This document shows positions 36,242-47,775 of a stretch of DNA of 64,000 nucleotides, one piece after another. Position 1 is the stretch's first letter. Every line of letters begins with the position of its first letter. The DNA is from Peptoclostridium sp. (lineage in GTDB: Bacteria; Bacillota; Clostridia; Peptostreptococcales; Peptostreptococcaceae). The stretch lies in contig NZ_WXFG01000008.1 in the NCBI RefSeq assembly GCF_009881055.1, positions 1 to 64,000 on the forward strand, written 5' to 3'. Both the position numbers and the translations under genes were made by a program. The notes under the pieces were generated by a model. The model had not been told where the DNA came from. It made no database searches and saw only the letters and a list, made by a program, of their open reading frames with translations.

Positions 36242-38311
36242 TTATCTGCCTTGCTCCATTATCTTCTTAGCTACGCTTGCAGGAACTTGCTCATAGTGAT
36301 CGAATATCATAGTGTATGTCGCTCTTCCCTGAGACATAGATCTAAGCTGAGTCGAATAGCCAAACATTTCTGAAAGCGGAACCATAGCTCTTATAGCCTG
36401 GGCTCCGTTTTGAGCTTCCATACCCTCTATTCTTCCACGTCTAGAGTTAAGGTCTCCCATAACGTCTCCCATGTAATCCTCTGGAGTTACTACTTCAACC
36501 TTGAAGTATGGCTCAAGAAGCACTGCATTTCCTTTTTTCATACCTTCTTTGAAGGCCATAGAAGCTGCAACCTTAAACGCCATTTCCGAAGAGTCTACCT
36601 CGTGGTAAGATCCATCGTAAAGTTCTACTATTACGTCAACAACAGGGTATCCTGCAACAATACCTGCTTCCATAGCAGATTGAAGACCTGCATCAACTGG
36701 TCCGATGAATTCTCTTGGAATAGATCCTCCGACAGTTTGATTCCTAAACTCATAACCTTTTCCAGGCTCGTTAGGGATCATTCTGATCTTAACGTGACCG
36801 TACTGTCCTCTACCACCCGACTGCTTCGCATATTTGTTATCTATGTCTGCGCCTTGTGTTATAGTCTCTCTGTAAGCAACCTGTGGAGCTCCAACGTTAG
36901 CTTCTACTTTGAATTCTCTTAGAAGTCTGTCTACTATTATCTCAAGGTGAAGCTCACCCATACCGCCAATTATAGTCTGTCCAGTCTCTTCGTCAGTTCT
37001 TACTCTGAATGTAGGATCCTCTTCTGCAAGCTTTTGAAGAGCAACGCCCATTTTTTCCTGGGCAGCCTTTGATTTTGGCTCTATAGCTACGTGTATAACT
37101 GGCTCTGGGAATTCCATAGACTCGAGTATTATCGCGTGGTTTGGATCACACAGAGTGTCTCCTGTAGTAGTGTTCTTTAGTCCAACTGCAGCAGCTATAT
37201 CTCCCGAGTAAACGTGAGATATCTCTTCTCTTGAGTTGGCGTGCATCTGTAGTATACGTCCTATTCTCTCTTTCTTGTCTTTTGTAGAGTTTAGAACGTA
37301 TGATCCAGACTCAAGCACTCCTGAGTAAACCCTGAAGAAAGCAAGCTTTCCTACGAATGGGTCTGTCATTATCTTGAATGCAAGAGCTGCAAAAGGCTCT
37401 TCATCCGAAGAAGGTCTTTGGTCTTCTTCTCCATCCATTGTTACACCCTGTATAGCAGGTACATCAAGTGGAGATGGCATGTATTCAACTACTGCATCAA
37501 GAAGTAGAGGTACACCTTTGTTCTTGTAAGCCGAGCCGCAGAAAACAGGGTTTAGCGTACATGCTATAACACCTTTTCTGACTCCTGACTTTATCTCATC
37601 GATAGTAATTTCTTCACCTTCGAGATATTTCATAGTGAGCTCTTCGTCAGATTCAACTGCTGCTTCTACAAGCATCTCTCTGCGCTCTTCTGCTAGAGCC
37701 ATCATATCTTCTGGTATGTCTACTATCTCTGTTTCTTTTCCAAGGTCGTCCATATACATAATGGCTTTCATTTCAAGAAGGTCTATTATACCCTTGAAAG
37801 TGTCTTCTGAACCTATTGGAAGCTGCATTGCAACAGCATTAGCAGACAGCCTGTCCTTCATCATGTCAACAACACGAAGGAAGTTGGCTCCTGTTATGTC
37901 CATTTTGTTTACAAATGCTATCCTTGGAACGTTGTATTTGTTAGCCTGTCTCCATACGTTTTCAGACTGAGGCTCAACTCCGCCCTTTGCGCAGAATACA
38001 GCCACAGCTCCGTCAAGCACACGAAGCGATCTTTCAACTTCAACTGTGAAGTCTACGTGTCCAGGCGTGTCGATTATGTTTATTCTATTGTCGTTCCACT
38101 GAGCAGTAGTTGCGGCAGAAGTTATTGTTATACCTCTCTCCTTCTCTTGCTCCATCCAGTCCATCTGAGCTCCACCCTCGTGAGTTTCGCCTATCTTGTG
38201 GATACGTCCTGTATAGTATAGTATACGCTCCGTAGTGGTTGTTTTACCGGCATCTATGTGAGCCATTATGCCTATGTTTCTAGTTCTTTCCAATGGAAAC
38301 TGTCTAGCCAC
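36242..38311 (-). CDS. fusA: Elongation factor G
   Basis: EF-G drives translocation and, with RRF, recycling. The 689-residue protein has the G-domain motifs [17 protein letters not shown] and NKMD, and all five domains to the C-terminal [18 protein letters not shown]. The start is a GTG at 38311 ([12 protein letters not shown]), with GGAGG 9 nt upstream; an in-frame ATG seven codons earlier overlaps that site. It lies between rpsG and tuf. Confidence 0.97.
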   Translation of the reverse strand: MARQFPLERTRNIGIMAHIDAGKTTTTERILYYTGRIHKIGETHEGGAQMDWMEQEKERGITITSAATTAQWNDNRINIIDTPGHVDFTVEVERSLRVLDGAVAVFCAKGGVEPQSENVWRQANKYNVPRIAFVNKMDITGANFLRVVDMMKDRLSANAVAMQLPIGSEDTFKGIIDLLEMKAIMYMDDLGKETEIVDIPEDMMALAEERREMLVEAAVESDEELTMKYLEGEEITIDEIKSGVRKGVIACTLNPVFCGSAYKNKGVPLLLDAVVEYMPSPLDVPAIQGVTMDGEEDQRPSSDEEPFAALAFKIMTDPFVGKLAFFRVYSGVLESGSYVLNSTKDKKERIGRILQMHANSREEISHVYSGDIAAAVGLKNTTTGDTLCDPNHAIILESMEFPEPVIHVAIEPKSKAAQEKMGVALQKLAEEDPTFRVRTDEETGQTIIGGMGELHLEIIVDRLLREFKVEANVGAPQVAYRETITQGADIDNKYAKQSGGRGQYGHVKIRMIPNEPGKGYEFRNQTVGGSIPREFIGPVDAGLQSAMEAGIVAGYPVVDVIVELYDGSYHEVDSSEMAFKVAASMAFKEGMKKGNAVLLEPYFKVEVVTPEDYMGDVMGDLNSRRGRIEGMEAQNGAQAIRAMVPLSEMFGYSTQLRSMSQGRATYTMIFDHYEQVPASVAKKIMEQGR

Positions 38312-38347
38312 TATTTTGTGCCTCCATTCCAATATTTAATTAATTAA

Positions 38348-38371
38348 TCCTCGCCCCTGCAAAGGGGCGAG
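38348..38371 (-). other. GC-rich hairpin between rpsG and fusA
   Basis: CCTCGCCCCT / AGGGGCGAGG form a perfect 10-bp stem with a 4-nt loop in the 85-nt intercistronic gap. In the minus direction it is followed by ATTAATTAATT rather than a U-run, so it could be a weak attenuator or an RNA-processing or stability element. Confidence 0.5.
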
Positions 38372-38396
38372 GTGGACTATTGTTTCTAATTCAATT

Positions 38397-38867
38397 TTAC
38401 CATCTGTAATGTGCGAACGCCTTGTTGGCTTCAGCCATCTTGTGAGTATCTTCTTTCTTCTTGACTGCAGCTCCTGAGCTGTTTGCAGCATCCATTATTT
38501 CTTTCGCAAGCTTTTCAGCCATGCCTTTTTCGCCACGGGCTCTAGTATATCCAACAAGCCATCTTAGTCCAAGTGTAACTCTTCTTTCAGGTCTTACTTC
38601 AACTGGGACCTGATAGTTAGCTCCACCCACACGTCTTGCCTTTACTTCTAGAACTGGCATTATGTTGTTCATAGCCTTTTCAAATACTTCTATTGGTTCT
38701 TCTCCTGTTTTTTCCTTTATCATTTCAAGCGCTCCATATACTATGTTTTGCGCCTTACCTTTCTTGCCATCTACCATTATGCTGTTTATAAGCTTTGATA
38801 CAAGCTGGCTGTTGTATAAAGGATCCGGAGTTATAATTCTTTTTGGAACATTACCTTTTCTTGGCAC
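38397..38867 (-). CDS. rpsG: Ribosomal protein S7
   Basis: The 156-residue S7 organises the 30S head and lies by the E-site. It has the [22 protein letters not shown] start and AFAHYRW end of the family. In E. coli S7 represses its own operon by binding the rpsL-rpsG gap. Confidence 0.98.
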   Translation of the reverse strand: MPRKGNVPKRIITPDPLYNSQLVSKLINSIMVDGKKGKAQNIVYGALEMIKEKTGEEPIEVFEKAMNNIMPVLEVKARRVGGANYQVPVEVRPERRVTLGLRWLVGYTRARGEKGMAEKLAKEIMDAANSSGAAVKKKEDTHKMAEANKAFAHYRW

Positions 38868-38971
38868 TGTGCTTCCCTCCTTATTAAATTGTAACTCATA
38901 GGTACTCGACAGACTTCTACTGCCGTGGGTGCCTTTAAAATCTATGTTAAAGGACCGTACACATTAGTATG
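38868..38971 (-). promoter_or_regulatory. rpsL-rpsG intercistronic region with hairpin
   Basis: This 104-nt gap holds a stem formed by GGTCCTTTAA and TTTAAAGGCACC (minus strand, one bulge), plus further GC-rich pairing before the rpsG ribosome-binding site. Its position is that of the E. coli S7 target, but equivalence is only inferred. Confidence 0.35.
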
Positions 38972-39394
38972 TTACTTCTTAGCCGCCTTAGGTCTCTTAG
39001 TACCGTATTTAGATCTACTTTGAGCTCTCTTTTCAACTCCAGCAGTATCAAGAGTTCCCCTTACTATGTGGTATCTAACTCCCGGAAGGTCTTTAACCCT
39101 TCCTCCTCTTATAAGCACAACGCTGTGCTCCTGAAGATTGTGGCCTTCTCCTGGAATATATGATGTAACCTCTATTCCATTAGTAAGTCTTACCCTCGCA
39201 ACTTTTCTAAGAGCCGAGTTCGGCTTCTTTGGAGTTACAGTCTTAACAGACGTACAAACTCCTCTTTTTTGCGGCGAGCTCATTCCTACTGCCTCTTTTC
39301 TAAGAGTGTTGAAGCTTCTTTGCAAAGCTGGAGCAGTAGATTTCTTTTCAATCTTTGCTCTTCCTTTACGCACTAGCTGGTTTATAGTTGGCAT
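38972..39394 (-). CDS. rpsL: Ribosomal protein S12
   Basis: The 140-residue S12 is part of the decoding centre. The [17 protein letters not shown] block keeps the Lys at the classical streptomycin position, and [16 protein letters not shown] is intact. The ATG at 39394 ([11 protein letters not shown]) follows AAGGAGGTG; a GTG three codons earlier overlaps that site. Confidence 0.98.
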   Translation of the reverse strand: MPTINQLVRKGRAKIEKKSTAPALQRSFNTLRKEAVGMSSPQKRGVCTSVKTVTPKKPNSALRKVARVRLTNGIEVTSYIPGEGHNLQEHSVVLIRGGRVKDLPGVRYHIVRGTLDTAGVEKRAQSRSKYGTKRPKAAKK

Positions 39395-39423
39395 AAAGTG
39401 CACCTCCTTCCAAATATTTAAAC

Positions 39424-39669
39424 TTATTTTAATATCCCAACTGTAGCGGCTCCCACCTGTATACCACAGGCGATTCCGAGCTGCTGCATGGACTCAACGT
39501 AATTTATCTCAACATTTTTCTGCGCAGCAATTTCTTGTGTATTCTTTATTATGTGTTCATCTGCATCTTTTGCAATGAGCACAAGCTTAACCTTGTCTTC
39601 TTTGAGCGCTCTTATTGTCTGCTTAGTTCCTATTACTTTGTCGAGATTTTTTATTTCTTCAATTTTCAT
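39424..39669 (-). CDS. L7Ae/L30e-family ribosome-associated protein (YbxF-like)
   Basis: The 81-residue L7Ae-fold protein has [26 protein letters not shown] and ends [11 protein letters not shown]. Relatives (YbxF) bind K-turn RNA and associate with ribosomes during growth in B. subtilis. The rpoC-ybxF-rpsL order is standard in Firmicutes. The ATG at 39669 has GGGAGG upstream and its own promoter; the longer in-frame reading has no ribosome-binding site. Confidence 0.92.
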   Translation of the reverse strand: MKIEEIKNLDKVIGTKQTIRALKEDKVKLVLIAKDADEHIIKNTQEIAAQKNVEINYVESMQQLGIACGIQVGAATVGILK

Positions 39670-39745
39670 AAAAGTTTCCTCCCTTTTAAATATCCAACAA
39701 TTGCCAGATACCAAAAAGTCCACTTTCTATTTTACACACTCAAAC

Positions 39746-39775
39746 ATTTTATCACTACACAACATTTAGTGTCAA
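39746..39775 (-). promoter_or_regulatory. Sigma-A promoter of the str operon
   Basis: TTGACA (39770-39775), 18 bp, TAAAAT (39746-39751) with TG in the extended -10 position, on the minus strand between rpoC and the L7Ae-like gene. Confidence 0.75.
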
Positions 39776-39810
39776 TAGAATTTAGATGTTTAACGTTTTT
39801 AAATCAAATT

Positions 39811-42800
39811 TTAATTATCTTGATCTGGTCTTTGGATTGCCAAATCCTTGTATCTTTTCATGCCCGTACCAGCCGGTATTAGCTTTCCTATTATTACGTT
39901 CTCCTTAAGACCTATCAGCTTGTCTTCTTTTCCTTTTATCGCAGCCTCGGTAAGAACTCTTGTCGTTTCCTGGAATGATGCTGCAGAAAGGAATGATTCC
40001 GTTGCAAGAGACGCTTTTGTTATTCCAAGCAGCACTCTCTTTGAAGTTGCCATTTCGCCACCTTCAGTTGCAACCCTTTCATTTTCGTCATCAAATTCTA
40101 GTATGTCAACAAGTCCTCCTGGAAGGAATTCAGTATCTCCCTCTTCCTCAACTCTTACCTTTGAGAGCATCTGCCTTACTATTATTTCTATGTGCTTGTC
40201 GTTTATGTCAACACCCTGCATTCTGTAAACCCTTTGAACTTCTTGTACGATGTAGTTTTGAACTCCGACTACATCCTTGACTCTTAGTATGTCGTGAGGA
40301 TTTATTGAACCTTCTGTTATTGGATCGCCAGCCTCTACAAACTGTCCTTCCTTCGCCTTTATCCTTGAGCCGTAAGGTATAAGGTATGTCTTGGCTTCGC
40401 CCGCTTCATCAGTTATAACGATTTCTCTCTTGTTGCCGCTTTCCTTGATGTGCACAGAGCCGTCCATTTCGCTTATTATCGCAAGACCTTTAGGCTTTCT
40501 AGCCTCGAAAAGCTCTTCAACCCTTGGAAGACCCTGTGTTATGTCGCCGCCCGCAACTCCGCCGGTGTGGAATGTACGCATTGTAAGCTGTGTTCCCGGC
40601 TCGCCTATAGACTGCGCCGCTATTATGCCGACAGCTTCGCCTACGTTTACATTTTTGCCAGTTGCCAGGTCTCTGCCGTAACACTTGGCGCATACACCAT
40701 GCTGAGTTCTGCAGCTAAGCGCCGATCTGATATAGACTTTCTTCACTCCTGCTGAGACAATTTCTTCTGCCTTCTCTTCGGTAATTAGGTCGTTTGCAGA
40801 AAGTATCAGTTCTCCCGTTTCCGGATGCACTATGTCGCTTGATATATACCTTCCGACTATTCTGTCATAGAGCTCCTCTATGACTTCATTGCCGTCTTTG
40901 AATGCTTTTACTTCTATTCCGTCAGTAGTCCCGCAGTCATCTTCCCTTATTATTACGTCCTGAGATACGTCAACAAGTCTTCTTGTAAGGTATCCCGAGT
41001 CCGCTGTACGAAGGGCTGTATCTGCAAGACCTTTTCTGGCTCCGTGTGAAGATATGAAGTACTCGAGTACCGAAAGACCTTCACGGAAGTTTGACTTAAC
41101 TGGAAGTTCTACAGTTTCACCTGTTGCATCCGCCATAAGTCCACGCATTCCCGCAAGCTGTCTTATCTGGTTTTTACTTCCCCTTGCTCCCGAGTGCGCC
41201 ATTATGAATATGTTGTTCAACCTTCCAAGGTTGCTCATAAGAGCATCTGTAACCTTTTCAGTCGTTTCGGTCCATGTGTCTATAACTCTTTCTTTTCTCT
41301 CTTCATTCGAGATAAGACCTCTTCTGAACGCCTTTTCATATTTTGCAACCTTTGCCTCTGCATCAGCTATGAGTTTGTATTTTTCCTGTGGTATTTCCAT
41401 GTCGGCTATTGAAACTGTTATTGCTCCTCTTGTAGAGAATTTGAATCCCAGCTCCTTGATAGTGTCGAGCATGATGGCTGTTATCGTGTTGCCGTGCTTT
41501 CTGAAACACTTGTCTATTATCTGGCCCAGCTTTTTCTTGTCTACAAGGAAATCTACTTCAAGTGAATGTGGGTCTTCCTTTCTATCTACAAATCCCATGT
41601 CCTGCGGAAGGTTTTCGTTGAATATGAATCTGCCCACTGTGCTTTCCACAAAAACTATAGCTCCGTCGGATAGCACTTTTTTAACTTTAACCCTTGCATG
41701 AAGATCTACGGCCTGGTTTGTATACGCAAGTAGCATTTCATTATAGTCCTTGAATACCATGCCCTCGCCTTTTACACCAGGTATTTCTATTGTAAGATAG
41801 TAGCTTCCAAGTACCATGTCCTGGCTAGGCGTTGTTATTGATGAGCCGTCTTTTGGAGCCAGGATGTTGTTTACCGAAAGCATTAGGAATCTGCATTCAG
41901 CCTGCGCCTCCACAGAAAGCGGAAGGTGAACAGCCATCTGGTCGCCGTCAAAGTCGGCGTTGTATGCCGTACATACGAGCGGATGCAGCTTTATCGCCTT
42001 TCCTTCAACAAGTACCGGTTCGAACGCTTGTATCCCCAGCCTGTGAAGAGTAGGGGCACGGTTTAAGAGTACCGGGTGGCCTTTTATGACGTCTTCAAGC
42101 ACGTCCCAAACCTCTGGCTTTACTTTTTCGACCATTCTCTTGGCGCTCTTTATGTTGTGCGCATGACCCTTTTCAACAAGAGCATTCATTACAAACGGCT
42201 TGAAAAGCTCCAGCGCCATCTTCTTTGGAAGTCCGCACTGGTAGAATTTAAGCTCAGGTCCAACTACTATAACCGAACGTCCAGAGTAGTCAACACGCTT
42301 TCCAAGTAGGTTCTGACGGAAACGTCCCTGCTTACCCTTTAGCATGTCTGAAAGCGACTTAAGCGGTCTGTTTCCAGGTCCGGTAACAGGTCTTCCTCTT
42401 CTGCCGTTGTCTATTAGGGCGTCGACTGCTTCCTGAAGCATTCTTTTTTCGTTACGAACTATTATGTCAGGCGCTCCAAGCTCAAGCAGCCTTTTTAGCC
42501 TGTTGTTTCTGTTTATAACTCTTCTGTAAAGATCGTTAAGGTCTGACGTTGCAAACCTTCCGCCATCAAGCTGAACCATAGGTCTAAGATCCGGCGGTAT
42601 AACTGGTATAGCATCTAGTATCATCCATTCAGGTCTGTTTCCCGACTTTTTGAACGCCTCGACAACCTCCAGCCTTCTTATCGTCCTGACTCTTTTTTGG
42701 CCCGTACTGTCTTTCAGCTTGCCTCTTAGCTCTTTTGAGAGCATCTCCAGGTCTATCTTTTCAAGCAGCGCCATTACAGCCTCTGCTCCCATTCCTGCCT

Positions 42801-43299
42801 TGAATGTATTTCCATGCTTGTCTACTGCGTCTCTATACTCTTTTTCAGTAAGCAGCTGCTTTTCGCTTAGTGAAGTGCTGCCTGGATCTGTCACTATATA
42901 CGATGCAAAATACAGAACCTTTTCTAAAGAACGCGGAGACATGTCAAGCAGAAGTCCCATCCTTGACGGTATTCCCTTGAAGTACCATATGTGAGATACT
43001 GGCGCCGCAAGTTCTATGTGGCCCATCCTCTCACGCCTTACTTTGGCTTTTGTGACCTCAACGCCGCAGCGGTCACAAACGACTCCTTTATATCTTACTC
43101 TCTTGTATTTTCCGCAGTGACACTCCCAGTCCTTTTGCGGTCCGAATATCCTTTCGCAGAAAAGACCGTCCCTTTCAGGCTTGAGAGTCCTGTAGTTTAT
43201 GGTTTCAGGTTTCTTAACTTCTCCTTTAGACCATTGCCTTATCTTTTCCGGCGAAGCTAAACCTATTTTCATTGACTCGAAATTACCTAATTCAAACAA
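39811..43299 (-). CDS. rpoC: RNA polymerase beta' subunit
   Basis: The 1162-residue beta' has the N-terminal zinc ribbon (CHC ... CDRC near 60-80), the catalytic [12 protein letters not shown] loop with its three aspartates, and the second zinc site ([13 protein letters not shown]). Translation begins at TTG 43299, with GGGAG 8 nt upstream. It is 79 nt behind rpoB; that gap contains a hairpin. No strong terminator follows; the str operon promoter lies immediately downstream. Confidence 0.98.
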   Translation of the reverse strand: MFELGNFESMKIGLASPEKIRQWSKGEVKKPETINYRTLKPERDGLFCERIFGPQKDWECHCGKYKRVRYKGVVCDRCGVEVTKAKVRRERMGHIELAAPVSHIWYFKGIPSRMGLLLDMSPRSLEKVLYFASYIVTDPGSTSLSEKQLLTEKEYRDAVDKHGNTFKAGMGAEAVMALLEKIDLEMLSKELRGKLKDSTGQKRVRTIRRLEVVEAFKKSGNRPEWMILDAIPVIPPDLRPMVQLDGGRFATSDLNDLYRRVINRNNRLKRLLELGAPDIIVRNEKRMLQEAVDALIDNGRRGRPVTGPGNRPLKSLSDMLKGKQGRFRQNLLGKRVDYSGRSVIVVGPELKFYQCGLPKKMALELFKPFVMNALVEKGHAHNIKSAKRMVEKVKPEVWDVLEDVIKGHPVLLNRAPTLHRLGIQAFEPVLVEGKAIKLHPLVCTAYNADFDGDQMAVHLPLSVEAQAECRFLMLSVNNILAPKDGSSITTPSQDMVLGSYYLTIEIPGVKGEGMVFKDYNEMLLAYTNQAVDLHARVKVKKVLSDGAIVFVESTVGRFIFNENLPQDMGFVDRKEDPHSLEVDFLVDKKKLGQIIDKCFRKHGNTITAIMLDTIKELGFKFSTRGAITVSIADMEIPQEKYKLIADAEAKVAKYEKAFRRGLISNEERKERVIDTWTETTEKVTDALMSNLGRLNNIFIMAHSGARGSKNQIRQLAGMRGLMADATGETVELPVKSNFREGLSVLEYFISSHGARKGLADTALRTADSGYLTRRLVDVSQDVIIREDDCGTTDGIEVKAFKDGNEVIEELYDRIVGRYISSDIVHPETGELILSANDLITEEKAEEIVSAGVKKVYIRSALSCRTQHGVCAKCYGRDLATGKNVNVGEAVGIIAAQSIGEPGTQLTMRTFHTGGVAGGDITQGLPRVEELFEARKPKGLAIISEMDGSVHIKESGNKREIVITDEAGEAKTYLIPYGSRIKAKEGQFVEAGDPITEGSINPHDILRVKDVVGVQNYIVQEVQRVYRMQGVDINDKHIEIIVRQMLSKVRVEEEGDTEFLPGGLVDILEFDDENERVATEGGEMATSKRVLLGITKASLATESFLSAASFQETTRVLTEAAIKGKEDKLIGLKENVIIGKLIPAGTGMKRYKDLAIQRPDQDN

Positions 43300-43345
43300 G
43301 GAGTTCTCTCCCTTCTATGATAGATTGACTTGCCCAAGGTGAATC

Positions 43346-43375
43346 CCAGGGATCTGCATAGCTGCAGATCCTGGC
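43346..43375 (-). other. Hairpin in the rpoB-rpoC gap
   Basis: GGATCTGCA / TGCAGATCC around a 4-nt loop, extended by CCAGG / CTGG with one bulged base. It lies between the rpoB stop codon and the rpoC ribosome-binding site and has no U-run, so it is not a terminator. Confidence 0.5.
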
Positions 43376-43378
43376 TAT

Positions 43379-46300
43379 TTAAAACTCGTCATCGTCTTCT
43401 TCAATGTCATCCTTGAAAAATTCTTGGTCCATGTCATCATCTTCAAATTCGTCAGTTTCTTCTTCTAAGTCTTCGTCCATTTCGCCTTCTTCTATTACCA
43501 TACCCTCTTCAAGATCAACATCACGCACATATTCAAAATCGCCTTCCATGGTGATTTCTTCGTCGTCTATAGACTCTTTTATTTCTATCTCCTGATCGGC
43601 CTCAAGCACCTTTACATCAAGGCACAGACTTTGAAGCTCTTTTATCAGAACCTTGAAGGATTCAGGGATTCCAGGTTCAGGGATGTTCTCCCCTTTGACT
43701 ATGGATTCATATGTCTTAACACGTCCCACGACGTCGTCCGACTTGACTGTTAGTATTTCCTGAAGAGTGTGGGCAGCTCCATATGCCTCAAGAGCCCAAA
43801 CCTCCATCTCTCCGAATCTTTGTCCTCCAAACTGAGCCTTTCCGCCAAGCGGCTGCTGGGTTACCAGCGAGTAAGGTCCCGTCGATCTGGCGTGTATCTT
43901 GTCGTCTACAAGGTGGTGGAGCTTGAGCATGTACATGTATCCTACCGTTACCCTGTTGTCGAAAGGCTCGCCTGTACGGCCGTCGCGCAGAGTCAGCTTT
44001 CCATCCTGCGGATATCCAGCCTGTCCAAGCGCTATTTCTATATCTCTCTCGTTTGCTCCGTCGAATACAGGAGTAGCCACGTGCCATCCTAGTTTCTTGG
44101 CCGCAAGCCCGAGGTGGACTTCAAGAACCTGTCCTATATTCATACGCGATGGAACGCCCAGAGGGTTTAGAACTATCTCAACAGGCGTGCCGTCTTCCAT
44201 GAAAGGCATGTCCTCTTCCGGAAGTATCCTTGAGATTACACCCTTATTTCCGTGACGTCCTGCCATCTTGTCTCCAACGTTTATCTTTCTCTTTGTTGCT
44301 ATATAAACTCTTACAAGCTCGTTTACTCCCGGAGGAAGCTCGTCGCCATTTTTCCTTGTAAACACTCTTACATCTACTATTATTCCGCTTTCTCCGTGAG
44401 GTACCTTGAGGGATGTATCTCTTACCTCTCTTGCTTTTTCGCCGAATATGGCCCTTAACAGCCTCTCCTCAGCTGTGAGTTCAGTCTCTCCCTTCGGAGT
44501 TACCTTGCCTACAAGAATATCTCCCGACTGGACCTCTGCTCCAATTCTTATTATTCCTCTGTCATCGAGATTCTTGATTGCATCTTCACCGACATTAGGA
44601 ATGTCCCTTGTTATTTCTTCGGGCCCTAGCTTCGTATCTCTAGCTTCAGCCTCATATTCTTCTATGTGTATTGTAGAAAGCCTGTCTTCCCTTACAAGTC
44701 TTTCATTGAGAAGTATTGCATCCTCATAGTTGTAGCCTTCCCAGGTCATGAATGCAACCCTGCAGTTTCTGCCTAGTGCAAGTTCACCCATGTCTGTGGA
44801 TGGTCCGTCTGCTATTACATCGCCGGCTTTTATTATGTCACCGCTGTTTATTATAGGAGACTGGTTGACGCAAGTACCCTGGTTTGACCTTTTAAACTTG
44901 AGCAGCTTGTATCTGTCTCTTTGGCCGTCTTCTCTTTTAATGACTATTTCATTTGCAGTAACTTTTTCAGCCACTCCTGCATTTCTTGCCATTACGCATA
45001 CGCCGGAATCTATGGCCGCCTTGCCTTCCATTCCTGTGCCTATAACAGGCGCTTCCCTTCTTATAAGAGGTACCGCCTGACGCTGCATGTTCGATCCCAT
45101 AAGCGCACGGTTGGCGTCGTCATTCTCAAGGAATGGTATTATAGCCGTAGCTATGGATACAACCTGCTTTGGAGATACGTCCATGTAGTCTACGCTTTCA
45201 GGTTTCACAAGCTCCGCTTCACCATTTATAGTTCTTGCAGTTACCCTCTCATTGACGAATCTGCCGTCCTCGTCGAGCGGCTCATTTGCCTGGGCTCTTA
45301 CATACAGATCTTCTTCGTCTGCTGTGAGATAATCTATTGTGCCTGTAACTACGCCTCTTTGCTTGTCTATCTTCCTGTATGGAGACTCTATGAATCCATA
45401 CTCGTTTATCTTGGCAAATGTACTCAGCGAGTTTATAAGTCCTATGTTTGGACCCTCAGGAGTCTCTATAGGGCACATTCTGCCGTAGTGTGAGTGGTGA
45501 ACGTCCCTTACCTCAAAGCCCGCTCTCTCTCTCGAAAGACCGCCTGGTCCAAGAGCTGAAAGTCTTCTTTTGTGTGTAAGCTCCGATAGTGGGTTTGTCT
45601 GATCCATGAACTGTGAAAGCTGAGAGCTTCCGAAGAATTCCTTTATGGCGGCAGCCACCGGTCTTATGTTTATCAGAGCCTCAGGAGAAGTGTTTTCAGT
45701 GTCCTGAATTGTCATTCTTTCCCTTACTACTCTTTCCATTCTTGAAAGGCCTATTCTGAATTGATTCTGTAAAAGCTCGCCTACAGACCTTACCCTTCTG
45801 TTGCCTAGGTGGTCTATGTCGTCTATGTTGCCTATTCCGTGGAATAGGTTGAACTGGTAGCTTACAGAAGCTATGATATCGTCTAGTATTATATGCTTTG
45901 GAACGAGCCTTCTCTTGTTTTTCTTGAAAGCATCCGCTATTTCTTCATTGCTTGAACACTCATCTAATATTTCCTTGAGTGTTGGATAGTGAACCTTGAC
46001 CTTTGGGTTGAAACCTTCTATTTCAAAATCCACAAAAGCCCTCATATCTACAAAGTTGTTGCCTACTACTTTTATTTCTTTGCCCTCTTCACCGTATACC
46101 TTCACGACGTTTATTCCGGAATTTTGTATCTCGAATGCCTTTTCAAGCGATATCTTTTCGCCTTTGGCAACAAAAACTTCTCCCGTTTCCGAAGAGACAA
46201 CATCTTCCGCCGCAACTCTGCCTTTAATCCTATGGGCTACTGAAAGCTTCTTATTGAATTTGTACCTTCCGACCTTTGCCAGATCGTATCTTTTAGGGTC

Positions 46301-47086
46301 GAAAAACAGTGCATTAATAAGCGATGTTGCACTCTCAACCGTAGGCGGCTCGCCCGGTCTTAGTTTCTTGTATATTTCAAGCAGCGCTTCTTCCCTGTTT
46401 TTTGTGTTGTCTTTTTCAAGCGTAGACAGGAGTCTTTCATCTTCTCCTATCAGCTCTATTATCTCTATGTCGCTTGCAAATCCAAACGCCCTAAGCAGAA
46501 CCGTTATTGGCTGCTTTCTGGTTCTGTCAACTCTTACAGACACTATGTCATTTGAATCCGTTTCATATTCAAGCCATGCTCCTCTGTTTGGAATGACAGT
46601 GGATGAAACAAGCTTCTTGCCGGCCTTGTCCCTTTCTTCGCTGTAATATACTCCAGGAGATCTTACAAGCTGGCTGACTATTACCCTTTCTGCGCCGTTT
46701 ATTATGAAAGTTCCCTTTTCAGTCATCAGAGGGAAATCTCCCATGAATACATCTTTTCCAGGTTCTTTTATTTCACCAGTGTTCTTGTTTTCAAGCCTCA
46801 CCTTGACCTTCAGCGGTGCTGAAAAAGTAACGTCTCTTTCTTTTGACTCTTCAACATCATATTTTGCTTCACCTATGGAGTAGTCAACAAAATGAAGTGA
46901 AAGGTTTCCAGTATAATCTTCAATTGGCGAGACATCCTCGAATACCTCTCTGAGACCTTCCTCCAAAAACCATTTGTAGGAATCAAGCTGGATTTCCACA
47001 AGGTTTGGCAGCTCTGCTACCTCTGGTATCCTTGAAAAACTCATCCTAGCTCTTCTTCCATTATTTACAGGATGTGGAAATGGCAT
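43379..47086 (-). CDS. rpoB: RNA polymerase beta subunit with acidic C-terminal tail
   Basis: The 1235-residue beta contains the rifampicin pocket in wild-type form ([29 protein letters not shown] in two overlapping blocks), [16 protein letters not shown] and [12 protein letters not shown]. The last 65-70 residues are very rich in Asp and Glu and end EEDDDEF. The ATG at 47086 ([17 protein letters not shown]) has GGAGAGGTGA upstream; a 33-residue upstream in-frame extension has no family counterpart. Tandem promoters lie before it. Confidence 0.97.
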   Translation of the reverse strand: MPFPHPVNNGRRARMSFSRIPEVAELPNLVEIQLDSYKWFLEEGLREVFEDVSPIEDYTGNLSLHFVDYSIGEAKYDVEESKERDVTFSAPLKVKVRLENKNTGEIKEPGKDVFMGDFPLMTEKGTFIINGAERVIVSQLVRSPGVYYSEERDKAGKKLVSSTVIPNRGAWLEYETDSNDIVSVRVDRTRKQPITVLLRAFGFASDIEIIELIGEDERLLSTLEKDNTKNREEALLEIYKKLRPGEPPTVESATSLINALFFDPKRYDLAKVGRYKFNKKLSVAHRIKGRVAAEDVVSSETGEVFVAKGEKISLEKAFEIQNSGINVVKVYGEEGKEIKVVGNNFVDMRAFVDFEIEGFNPKVKVHYPTLKEILDECSSNEEIADAFKKNKRRLVPKHIILDDIIASVSYQFNLFHGIGNIDDIDHLGNRRVRSVGELLQNQFRIGLSRMERVVRERMTIQDTENTSPEALINIRPVAAAIKEFFGSSQLSQFMDQTNPLSELTHKRRLSALGPGGLSRERAGFEVRDVHHSHYGRMCPIETPEGPNIGLINSLSTFAKINEYGFIESPYRKIDKQRGVVTGTIDYLTADEEDLYVRAQANEPLDEDGRFVNERVTARTINGEAELVKPESVDYMDVSPKQVVSIATAIIPFLENDDANRALMGSNMQRQAVPLIRREAPVIGTGMEGKAAIDSGVCVMARNAGVAEKVTANEIVIKREDGQRDRYKLLKFKRSNQGTCVNQSPIINSGDIIKAGDVIADGPSTDMGELALGRNCRVAFMTWEGYNYEDAILLNERLVREDRLSTIHIEEYEAEARDTKLGPEEITRDIPNVGEDAIKNLDDRGIIRIGAEVQSGDILVGKVTPKGETELTAEERLLRAIFGEKAREVRDTSLKVPHGESGIIVDVRVFTRKNGDELPPGVNELVRVYIATKRKINVGDKMAGRHGNKGVISRILPEEDMPFMEDGTPVEIVLNPLGVPSRMNIGQVLEVHLGLAAKKLGWHVATPVFDGANERDIEIALGQAGYPQDGKLTLRDGRTGEPFDNRVTVGYMYMLKLHHLVDDKIHARSTGPYSLVTQQPLGGKAQFGGQRFGEMEVWALEAYGAAHTLQEILTVKSDDVVGRVKTYESIVKGENIPEPGIPESFKVLIKELQSLCLDVKVLEADQEIEIKESIDDEEITMEGDFEYVRDVDLEEGMVIEEGEMDEDLEEETDEFEDDDMDQEFFKDDIEEDDDEF

Positions 47087-47167
47087 CAATTTTTCACCTC
47101 TCCTAAGAAAAAAATCTATGTTAATATTTTGCATGCATGTTTTACGACAGAAATATCCATTGTACGC

Positions 47168-47204
47168 ATTAAAACATGTTATCATATCACAGTCAACAAG
47201 TCAA
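47168..47204 (-). promoter_or_regulatory. Tandem sigma-A promoters of rpoBC
   Basis: Two TTGACT hexamers 8 bp apart on the minus strand each pair with a -10 after exactly 17 bp: 47199-47204 with TAACAT (47176-47181), and 47191-47196 with TTTAAT (47168-47173). rpoBC can therefore be transcribed independently of rplJL. Confidence 0.65.
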
Positions 47205-47226
47205 CACGTTTTAATTATTTTATTTT

Positions 47227-47293
47227 CCAACAAAATTCAAAATGCGTCTCCATAAAGCATTTGCAATTAGAGACGCACTTTGAATTTTGCTGG
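47227..47293 (-). other. 24-bp RNA hairpin between rplL and rpoB
   Basis: The arms 47227-47250 and 47270-47293 pair over all 24 positions around a 19-nt loop in minus-strand RNA. The two deviations from perfect inverted symmetry give G-U pairs in this transcript but A-C mismatches in the opposite one. It lies just after the rplL terminator and before the rpoB promoters. A stem this long is a natural RNase III substrate, and E. coli has an RNase III site at the same place. Confidence 0.7.
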
Positions 47294-47295
47294 AA

Positions 47296-47334
47296 TAAAA
47301 AAAGGTGCCTTTACAGTGTTAAGGCACCTTTTTA
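47296..47334 (-). terminator. Terminator/attenuator after rplL
   Basis: AAAAAGGTGCCTT / AAGGCACCTTTTTTT with a 9-nt loop, 4 nt after the rplL stop codon. It has a T-run in the minus direction. Partial read-through into rpoBC is likely by analogy with other bacteria. Confidence 0.85.
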
Positions 47335-47338
47335 ATTA

Positions 47339-47701
47339 CTACTTAACTTCTACTTTAGCTCCTACTTCTTCAAGCTTAGCTTTCATATCTTCAGCTTCTT
47401 CTTTAGAAGCTCCTTCTTTAACTGCCTTTGGAGCTCCGTCTACAAGATCCTTAGCTTCTTTTAGTCCAAGGCCAGTAAGCTCTCTAACAACCTTTATAAC
47501 TTTAACCTTTTGAGCACCAGCATCAGCAAGTACTACATCAAATTCTGTCTTCTCTTCAGCAGCTTCAGCAGCAACAGCGCCTACAACAGCCACTGGAGCA
47601 GCAGCAGATACTCCGAATTTCTCTTCTGCAGCCTTAACTAGCTCGTTAAGCTCAAGTACTTTCATGTTCTCTATAGCTTCTAGTATTTGTTCTATAGTCA
47701 T
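47339..47701 (-). CDS. rplL: Ribosomal protein L7/L12
   Basis: The 120-residue stalk protein has an N-terminal dimerisation helix ([26 protein letters not shown]), an Ala-rich hinge and the factor-binding C-terminal domain ([26 protein letters not shown]). Four to six copies bind L10. It is followed by a strong hairpin. Confidence 0.98.
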   Translation of the reverse strand: MTIEQILEAIENMKVLELNELVKAAEEKFGVSAAAPVAVVGAVAAEAAEEKTEFDVVLADAGAQKVKVIKVVRELTGLGLKEAKDLVDGAPKAVKEGASKEEAEDMKAKLEEVGAKVEVK

Positions 47702-47775
47702 TTAAAGACACCTCCGATTTAATTTTCGTTTGATTTTTTTAGTTTTGTAATGCATTTATGAATCTCAAGCGGCGA

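Noticed and set aside
43404-43595. Serine-rich plus-strand open frame opposite the rpoB 3' end
   Set aside because: It is the antisense image of the Asp/Glu codons of the RpoB tail.
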